13,285 bases of DNA, from NCBI GenBank assembly GCA_020853255.1, contig JADYZI010000089.1:1-13285 (forward strand), written 5' to 3'. The position numbers and the translations under genes are program-made. A model generated the notes under the pieces. It did not search any database. It was not told the DNA's origin and saw only the letters and a program-made list of their open reading frames with translations. How positions within the stretch are numbered: position 1 is the stretch's first letter; the number at the start of each line of letters is the position of its first letter. Shown piece after piece: positions 8,311 through 13,285 of this stretch. This DNA is from Acidobacteriota bacterium. GTDB lineage: Bacteria > Acidobacteriota > Blastocatellia > Pyrinomonadales > Pyrinomonadaceae.

Positions 8311-8513
8311 CGTATTAGTTTTCCTCCGTGTAATTATCAGAGCGACAAAAAGATAAACGATTTGTTGCTCCTTAACAACTAAAACGTAAATTCTATCCAC
8401 GATGGATCATCGATCCGATTTCGGCGTCAGGTTTGATAGTTTTTCGATAGGGAAATTGTGTGACCATCCGCGCGAACGACGGTCGCTGGCACTGTTACGG
8501 CCGAAGACGATCA

Positions 8514-8547
8514 GACGCCGCTTTAACCTCGCGGTTTTATCGGCGTC
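8514..8547 (-). terminator. Nested hairpin after the OmpA-like gene (possible terminator)
   Basis: GACGCCG (8514-8520) pairs perfectly with CGGCGTC (8541-8547), and inside the loop AACC (8525-8528) pairs with GGTT (8533-8536) around a TCGC tetraloop. It lies 12 bp past the OmpA-like stop codon. On the minus strand no T tract follows it directly; the T-rich run lies on the other side (plus-strand TTTTTATT at 8553-8560). It may still end or protect the transcript. Confidence 0.35.
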
Positions 8548-8559
8548 CGTCGTTTTTAT

Positions 8560-9559
8560 TCATAGCTTGATCAATGGACCAGTCGTACCGCTGGCCCCGG
8601 CGCCAACCTGAAAATTTCGGCCGCTGGAGTTGAAGCTCCATATATCTTCAGCTACTTTGATCGGCGTTCCGGAAGGGCCGAATTGCATCACGCCGGGACA
8701 ATTAAATGTGATCACTGCTACCGAACCGCTCAAAGCAGGATTGAATATGCCCGCGTTGCCGCCCACGACCGTCACCAAACACGACTCTACCTCTTCGAAG
8801 GTGACCGCATGCGGCGGAAACACCGTTGTAAATGAAACGCCTGAGAAATTCGGGCCGGTCAATAATGTTTGCAAGGCATTCTGCAAACTCTTGAAAGGAA
8901 CAGGTATTCCAAGCGAGACACCAAAGCCCAAAGCGAGAGCCGCATATTTGCGAACCTCGTGCGTCAATTCGTTTCTTACGAAAAAGAAATTTGCACCAAT
9001 TGTTCCGCCGACGGTCACTGGGCCGACGGACGGCCCAATGGTAAACGTCGCGCCGCCCGGCGCCGCCACAGACCATCGCCCCGAACGAGGGCCGCCGGGA
9101 AGCACCGGTTTATTCGGAGGATCCACCTTTTTCTTACCCGGAGGGTCGATTGGCGGCATGTCGCCAATAAAAATATGAACCTCAACCGCCCGAAACTCAG
9201 GCGAATCATCGTTCTCGCCACCTGGAGATTTCGATTCGCCAAGAGGTTCCCACATCTGGATACTATTGAGTACGCGTCCGTCTTGGTTTTTCAGGAAATT
9301 GTAAACCGACTGCATGCGGGCTAAAGAGAGTTTTTTATTCTTTACTATGTCGCCTAAATGCGAGGCAAATCCATAGATCCGAATGTGAAAAGCTGAATTG
9401 GTTTTCGCCCTGTTTATCGCTTCCGTCAGGAACGTCTTGTGTTGTGTTTCAAGTTCGGCGTGTCCGGTGTCAAAGTCGATGAGTCGGGCTTTGGATCAAG
9501 GCATTTGTTGGTTTAAAGGGTGGGATAACTTGTTTTGCTACGGGTGGCGTTTTACGCAC
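8560..9559 (-). CDS. OmpA-like domain protein with unknown C-terminal domain; frameshifted near the 5' end
   Basis: The frame encoding the OmpA-like domain is open from 9495 to 8560 but has a TGA at 9496-9498 and no suitable start before the domain, whose first strand (ARLIDFDTGHAEL) needs the upstream codons. A second frame starts at GTG 9559 behind GGAGG (9567-9571) and encodes VRKTPPVAKQVIPPFKPTNA before stopping at 9470. Removing one base between 9470 and 9498 joins them into about 332 aa. Residues about 25-130 are OmpA-like: NKKLSLARMQSVYNFL carries the peptidoglycan-contacting Arg, RAVEVHI closes the fold, but GFAS replaces the usual GHTD, losing the Asp. A Pro-rich linker (133-157) leads to a Gly/Val-rich domain (about 158-332) that I do not recognise. 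No signal peptide is visible. Either a sequencing error, a pseudogene or programmed shifting would explain this; an error or recent mutation is most likely because both parts look well kept. Confidence 0.65.
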
Positions 9560-9566
9560 TGTTCTA

Positions 9567-9571
9567 CCTCC
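9567..9571 (-). promoter_or_regulatory. Shine-Dalgarno that marks a GTG start at 9559
   Basis: GGAGG on the minus strand lies 7 nt before GTG (9557-9559). It is the strongest ribosome site upstream of the OmpA-like gene and is the main reason to place the gene start here, in a frame different from the OmpA-like domain. Confidence 0.6.
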
Positions 9572-9806
9572 ATATAATTCCGATTTGGAACGTATTAGGG
9601 TCGAACGGGTGCCGATGAGGAGAATTGGCGGCGGGTTTGCGTCGTCGATCTCTGAATGACAAGCATTTCAACTTCAAAGCACGTCATTCGATCCAGTACT
9701 GCGACGTTTTCAAAAATAAACTTTTGCGAAGTTGGATTTCGGCACAGCCATTTTTTTGCTGGACACTGAAAGGAGCATCTGACCAAGAGGTATGAGACAG
9801 GTTACT

Positions 9807-10577
9807 TCATACAGCAAACTCGGCAACAACCGGTGCGTGGTCGCTTGGTTTTTCGAGGGCTCGGGGTGATTTGTCTATGTGGCAATCGGTGCATTTCGCG
9901 GCCAATGAGGGCGAGGCCCAGATGTGGTCAATGCGCAGGCCGCGGTTTCGCTGCCAGGCACCTTCGCGGTAATCCCACCAGGAGAATTCCTGCGCGCCGC
10001 GGTTCATCTTGCGGAACAGGTCAACAAATCCCCACTGCTTTACGTTGTACATCGCGGCCCGTTCCGTTTTGGTGAAATGGAGCTTTCCTTCCCACTGGGC
10101 GGCGTTCCAAACGTCGAGTTCCTCCATCGCGACGTTAAAATCGCCGCAAAGTACGACATCACTTTCGGCGGAACAGTGTTCATCGAAATAACGGCGCAGA
10201 CGCATAAGCCAGTCGAGTTTGAACGTAAATTTATCAGTCCAAAGTTCGGTCCCGTTAGGGATATATGTATTGACAATGCGAATGCCGTTGACCGTAGCCG
10301 CGATCATCCGTTTTGGTGATTCATCATCGTCATCGAGAAAATTCCTCTGCACGTCCCCGATCGGATGCTTCGACAGAATTGCGACGCCGTTATACGATTT
10401 CTGCCCCGTGAACGCCGCTTCGTACCCAACCTCACGCAACGCCTGGAGCGGAAAGTTTTCATCAACGGTCTTCGTCTCCTGAAGGCAAATGACATCGATG
10501 TCTTTGCCCTCAAGCCAGCCGATCATCTGCGGCACTCTAATATTGATCGAATTGACGTTCCAGGTGGCGATCTTCAT
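9807..10577 (-). CDS. xth: Exodeoxyribonuclease III (AP endonuclease family 1)
   Basis: At 256 aa this is close to the length of the Escherichia coli enzyme (268 aa). Exonuclease III cuts DNA 5' to abasic sites and trims 3' blocking groups in base excision repair, using Mg2+ in an EEP-family fold. All catalytic motifs are visible: MKIATWNVNSI at 1-11, LQETK with Glu34, SYNGVAILSK at 61-70, YIPNG with Tyr105, GDFNVA with Asp146 and Asn148, RIDHIWAS with Asp217, and SDHAPV with Asp246 and His247. The ATG at 10577 starts exactly at the conserved first strand; no Shine-Dalgarno is seen, only an A/T-rich leader. It lies 62 bp downstream of the methyltransferase gene on the same strand, separated by a palindromic repeat, so co-transcription is possible but not certain. 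Confidence 0.95.
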   Translation of the reverse strand: MKIATWNVNSINIRVPQMIGWLEGKDIDVICLQETKTVDENFPLQALREVGYEAAFTGQKSYNGVAILSKHPIGDVQRNFLDDDDESPKRMIAATVNGIRIVNTYIPNGTELWTDKFTFKLDWLMRLRRYFDEHCSAESDVVLCGDFNVAMEELDVWNAAQWEGKLHFTKTERAAMYNVKQWGFVDLFRKMNRGAQEFSWWDYREGAWQRNRGLRIDHIWASPSLAAKCTDCHIDKSPRALEKPSDHAPVVAEFAV

Positions 10578-10602
10578 AAAACAATAATTAGCACAAGCCG
10601 CA

Positions 10603-10660
10603 AGTCAGAACCACCTCGCGTAAGCGGGTGGGTCGCCGATTACGCGAGGTGGTTGCGACT
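10603..10660. repeat. Palindromic repeat spanning the 3' end of the methyltransferase gene
   Basis: The arm 10603-10623 and the reverse complement of 10640-10660 match at 19 of 21 positions, including an uninterrupted 15-bp pair (10609-10623 with 10640-10654), around a 16-bp loop GCGGGTGGGTCGCCGA. The arms start AGTCAGAACCACC / AGTCGCAACCACC and the left arm runs into GTAAGCGGGTGG, so it belongs to the same family as 1988-2090. The right arm encodes the last six residues and stop codon of the methyltransferase. As RNA it would make a strong hairpin at the transcript end, before xth. Confidence 0.8.
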
Positions 10661-11620
10661 GTTCCTTTCCCAAAACACTCCATCGCGAAATCCCTGGATC
10701 GTTTTATCGGTCTCAGCCAATTCAAGCCGTTTGGCCGCAAGCAAGCAGTAATGTTCGTCGGATTCGATCGCCAGAAAATTGCGGCCCAGCTTTTTTGCGG
10801 CAACGGCCGTTGTTCCGCTGCCCGCGAACGGATCAAGTATCAGATTGCCGGGATTCGTGCTTGCCAGAATGAGCTTTGCCAACAGCTTCTCCGGCTTTTG
10901 TGTCGGATGGTCGGTGTTCTCCGGCATCGACCAGAAAGGGACGCTAATGTCTGTCCAAAGGTTCGAGGGATGTGTGTCGCGGAAATTGCCCGCTTCGGTC
11001 TCCGCCCAGTCCTTTGGCCGCCCGTTTTCACGGTACGGCGCGATCACGCGGCGGCGTTGTTTGACTGCATCGAGATTGAAAGTGTAATCGTCGGAGACGG
11101 TAAAAAACCAAATATCTTCGGACGAATTTTTCCAGTTCGCCTTTGCACCACGGCCTTTTTCGCGCTCCCACGTTATGCGATTTTGCGGCTTGAAGTGCCG
11201 CGACGCAGCCCGCTCGATGGCAGCTCCCGAGCGCCAATCGCCGCAGATGTAAACGCTTGCTGTTTCTTTGAGCAGCGGTACGCACAGGCGCAGCCATGAA
11301 TCAAGCCATGCCTCATACACCTCTGACGGGCCTTGCGTAAAGCTCTCACTCCCGAACCGCTTTGTCAGGTTATACGGCGGGTCCGCGAAAAGGAGGTCGA
11401 AACTTGCCGCCGGCAAGCGTGGCAGCACGTCGAATGCATTGCCGCAAACTATTCGGCCGATAGGGGCAGGCACCGTTCCGGAATCATCATCAAATATAAG
11501 CCTTTCCCGCAGAGGAGACAGCTCAGACGCAGAAAGCTCCAGCGTTCGGTTTTGAGGAGCCCTTGGTTTTGTTAGCCCGGACGACATCGACACACTGGAA
11601 CGATACCATATCCGGGCCAT
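10640..11620 (-). CDS. Beta-class DNA methyltransferase (probably N6-adenine), solitary
   Basis: The protein is 326 aa. Motif IV, ADPPYNLTKRFG (DPPY at 80-83), comes before motif X-like HPTQKP (238-243) and motif I DPFAGSGTTAVAAKKLGR (263-280): the order of beta-class amino-methyltransferases, which transfer methyl from S-adenosylmethionine to adenine N6 or cytosine N4. DPPY rather than SPPY favours adenine. The middle region (about 140-235) should hold the target-recognition part; the target site cannot be read from it. The ATG at 11620 lies 7 bp after the upstream gene's stop; Met12 (11587) is an alternative, and neither has a Shine-Dalgarno, which suggests translational coupling. The last residues SRNHLA and the stop come from a palindromic repeat. 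No recognised restriction endonuclease is adjacent. Confidence 0.9.
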   Translation of the reverse strand: MARIWYRSSVSMSSGLTKPRAPQNRTLELSASELSPLRERLIFDDDSGTVPAPIGRIVCGNAFDVLPRLPAASFDLLFADPPYNLTKRFGSESFTQGPSEVYEAWLDSWLRLCVPLLKETASVYICGDWRSGAAIERAASRHFKPQNRITWEREKGRGAKANWKNSSEDIWFFTVSDDYTFNLDAVKQRRRVIAPYRENGRPKDWAETEAGNFRDTHPSNLWTDISVPFWSMPENTDHPTQKPEKLLAKLILASTNPGNLILDPFAGSGTTAVAAKKLGRNFLAIESDEHYCLLAAKRLELAETDKTIQGFRDGVFWERNSRNHLA

Positions 11621-11627
11621 TGTCGGG

Positions 11628-12503
11628 TCAGAAGCGCTTTTCGAACATCACTGTCGGATTAAGCTGCTTTAACAGGTCAACCTTGTCATTCAGGTTGAGC
11701 GTTAGCATTTTCGAAAATTGTACATCCCTACACTGCATCAGGCCGCACGAGGCCATCACGGTCAGCTTGTAGTTCTTTCCCTTAAGCACATCGAAACTTG
11801 CCCCGATTCGCTGGTAATTGACCTGCGGCCCAAGAACGTGGAGATTGAACCGGTCAGTGAACCATGTCGGCAGGTTAAGGGCTTCGGCAAGGATCGTTTT
11901 AACCAGAAGCTCATTGACCGTATGCTGGCCCGCATTTGGCGTCAATGAGAGAAAGTTTTCCATATCTGTCATCGTAATACCGGTCTCATCGATATGAATG
12001 TTGCATTCGGTCCATTTACCGAATGCGACCGAAACATGCAGCGCGGAGATGTCCTGTGTATTGGCTGTCGCAAAATTGGCGGCAAGCTCGTTACTCCACT
12101 GCGGAGCATTCAGCATTCTGGGGGGCTGAGCATTCAGCAATTGGGCCGAACGGCCGTTCAGAAAAAAACGCCAGGGCTCACGGAAGCCAATGCCTTTCGT
12201 AGCAAGTAGCGAGGCAGTCATTGCCCAATGCTGTTTCCAGTCAGACGGCTTTGTACTGCCTTCGGCAAACGCTTTGTCCGTACCGCTTTTCGCGTTCCTG
12301 ATAGCACACAGGAATTTGTCCGGGTCTTTGACCGTAAAGTCAACGCCCTGCAGAGTTAACGGATGGACCTCAAGATCGGCAACGGATCGCGGATCATCGA
12401 CTAGATGTTCCCTTAGTTTTATCCCAATTGTCGCCAGCCGATTCTCTATTGCCCGAAATGTTGGTTCATTAAGCGCCGCACGCCCAGTTTTCCCTATTGC
12501 CAT
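11628..12503 (-). CDS. Unrecognised 291-aa protein upstream of the methyltransferase
   Basis: I do not recognise this family. The ATG at 12503 (MAIGKTGRAALNEPTFRAI) is preceded by GGAAGGGTG a few bases upstream, a plausible ribosome site. The sequence is of mixed charge with no signal peptide, membrane segment or coiled coil, so a soluble cytoplasmic protein is likely. Notable stretches are HPLTLQGVDFTVKDPDKFL (about 47-65), a Trp-rich patch (SDWKQHWAM, REPWRFFLNG), a helical core NELLVKTILAEALNLPTWFTDRFNL, and a C-terminal strand-rich part ending NPTVMFEKRF. No clear PD-(D/E)XK, HNH or GIY-YIG nuclease signature was seen. Its stop is 7 bp before the methyltransferase ATG, so the two are almost certainly one operon. 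A partner of the methyltransferase, including a divergent restriction enzyme, is possible but unproven. Confidence 0.75.
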   Translation of the reverse strand: MAIGKTGRAALNEPTFRAIENRLATIGIKLREHLVDDPRSVADLEVHPLTLQGVDFTVKDPDKFLCAIRNAKSGTDKAFAEGSTKPSDWKQHWAMTASLLATKGIGFREPWRFFLNGRSAQLLNAQPPRMLNAPQWSNELAANFATANTQDISALHVSVAFGKWTECNIHIDETGITMTDMENFLSLTPNAGQHTVNELLVKTILAEALNLPTWFTDRFNLHVLGPQVNYQRIGASFDVLKGKNYKLTVMASCGLMQCRDVQFSKMLTLNLNDKVDLLKQLNPTVMFEKRF

Positions 12504-12817
12504 GGATCACCCTTCCGTAAAATTGACGTTCCGTCAGGTACGACGCGAATCGGTATCCAAGTTTGCCGAATTCTTTCGGAAGTTCGCGCCAGATGATCCA
12601 GCGTAGGCGTCCCCGCTGCCAACACCTCGAACAGAGACGAGATACGCGAACAATGGCTCTTTTTGCTGCCTCCGATCGCCATTCGATCGAGCCCCGAACA
12701 AATTCCAGCCGTGATTGGGGGTCTGCTTGACCCTAAAATGAGCGCGTGATACCCTTATATCTTTTGGGTACGTCCCGATTTTTACTGACTTTTAACAGAG
12801 ATATTTAGTATAAGTTT
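12504..12817. other. Divergent gene-free stretch between the unknown gene and atpF
   Basis: These 314 bases separate divergent genes. The right part carries the candidate promoter for the ATP synthase gene. The left part (12504-12720) is covered by open frames on the minus strand, none convincing; one (ATG 12682) overlaps the start of the 291-aa gene by 10 bp, and another shows a short WRELPKEFGK stretch loosely like IS5-type transposase N-termini. Decayed sequence of a former gene is possible. Confidence 0.4.
12727..12755 (+). promoter_or_regulatory. Candidate sigma-70-type promoter for the atp genes
   Basis: TTGACC (12727-12732) is followed after 17 bp by TACCCT (12750-12755), close to the -35/-10 pattern with ideal spacing. 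It lies about 60 bp upstream of the atpF start in an otherwise gene-free region. TTATAT at 12755-12760 is an alternative -10 but its spacing is too long (22 bp). The -10 match is moderate. Confidence 0.45.
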
Positions 12818-13270
12818 ATGTTTCTGCTGGCCTTCGCCGCACAATCGATCCAACTCTTTCCGGACGGCACTATCTTCATTCACATTGCGTTGATACTTGT
12901 GATGATGTGGGTGCTGAATCGGACCTTCTTTCGCCCGATCAACCGGGTGATCCACGAGCGCGAAAAACAAAAAGGCGGCAAAGGCACTGAGGCTGAAAAG
13001 ATACTCGGTGAAGCGGCAGAAAAAGAGCGCCGCTATAACAAGGCTTTGCTGGATGCTCGAAGCGAAGGTTACGAGTTGATCGAGAAGGAACGGACGGCGG
13101 CCGTCGCCGAACGGCAGGCAATAGTGGCGCGGGCCAAGGACGAGACCGCACAGGAACTTGCTCGGCAAAAAGGGGAACTTGAGGCCCAGGTCGTGGCGGC
13201 AAGGACAGCGATCGTTGCCGAGTCAGAACAGCTTGCGGACAGGATCACGGCGAATATCCTGAAGGTGTGA
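12818..13270 (+). CDS. atpF: F-type ATP synthase subunit b (or b')
   Basis: The protein is 150 aa, the usual length of a bacterial F0 b subunit. Residues about 17-36 form the single N-terminal membrane helix (TIFIHIALILVMMWVLNRTFF), followed by the family motif FFRPINRVIHERE and a long charged, Ala/Glu/Arg-rich coiled coil to the end (about 45-150). The b dimer is the peripheral stalk that holds the F1 head against subunit a during proton-driven ATP synthesis at the inner membrane. The ATG at 12818 gives the expected short N-terminus; no strong ribosome site is seen. Only 15 bp follow its stop in the window, so the next gene (a second b-type subunit or delta would be usual) lies outside. No atpB or atpE is upstream, so this seems to be the first gene of its transcript. 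It could be the b' copy in a species with two. Confidence 0.9.
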   Translation: MFLLAFAAQSIQLFPDGTIFIHIALILVMMWVLNRTFFRPINRVIHEREKQKGGKGTEAEKILGEAAEKERRYNKALLDARSEGYELIEKERTAAVAERQAIVARAKDETAQELARQKGELEAQVVAARTAIVAESEQLADRITANILKV

Positions 13271-13285
13271 TGTAAAGCGATCGGA

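Noticed and set aside
9595..9786. Minus-strand open frame of 63 aa between the OmpA-like gene and xth
   Set aside because: No ribosome site, no recognisable domain and an atypical Cys/Arg/Thr-rich composition; treated as non-coding.
12494..12682. A 62-aa minus-strand frame whose end overlaps the start of the 291-aa gene by 10 bp, which looked like translational coupling
   Set aside because: No Shine-Dalgarno, no recognisable family, and the other two frames over the same bases are also open for long stretches; chance or decayed sequence is as likely.
12504..12720. WRELPKEFGK in another minus-strand frame, similar to IS5-type transposase N-termini
   Set aside because: Only about ten residues match, no start codon, no terminal inverted repeats and no DDE residues follow.

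Overview
The window looks like a chromosomal stretch of a Gram-negative, moderately GC-rich soil-type bacterium. The best guess is the phylum Acidobacteriota, class Blastocatellia. This is an inference from gene content: a zinc-ribbon/NTPase/TPR/TolB-like giant protein, an MgtE-N/CBS protein without a membrane part, and many short palindromic repeats, including copies inside genes. No rRNA, tRNA or marker phylogeny is available here to prove it.

Layout, left to right. The 5' part of a secreted lytic transglycosylase gene (minus strand, cut by the window edge) is divergent from a plus-strand gene for a soluble PRC-barrel-like / MgtE-N / CBS protein. That gene converges on a very long minus-strand gene (1307 aa; zinc ribbon, STAND-type NTPase, TPRs, one membrane helix, TolB-like domain, TPRs). 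The convergent gap holds a ~100 bp element with inverted-repeat ends. Upstream of the giant gene, on the same strand, is an exported N-acyl-D-amino-acid deacylase-like amidohydrolase. A gene-poor stretch (7612-7932) with three copies of a 13-bp palindrome follows. Next come a small lumazine-binding/NTF2-like protein and an OmpA-like protein whose frame is broken near its 5' end. A minus-strand group then follows: an unrecognised 291-aa protein, a beta-class DNA methyltransferase 7 bp downstream of it, and exonuclease III (xth) after a palindromic repeat. At the right edge an F-type ATP synthase b-subunit gene starts on the plus strand behind a plausible sigma-70-type promoter and probably leads an atp operon that continues outside the window.

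Functionally this is mostly ordinary housekeeping and cell-envelope content: peptidoglycan turnover, D-amino-acid salvage, an envelope OmpA domain, DNA repair and ATP synthase. The most unusual signal is a family of related palindromic repeats found in three settings: between convergent genes, in frame inside the N-terminal linker of the giant NTPase, and forming the last codons and stop of the methyltransferase. Other points worth a look are the frameshifted OmpA-like gene with an unclassified C-terminal domain, the methyltransferase paired with an unknown gene, and the multi-domain NTPase that appears to cross the membrane.
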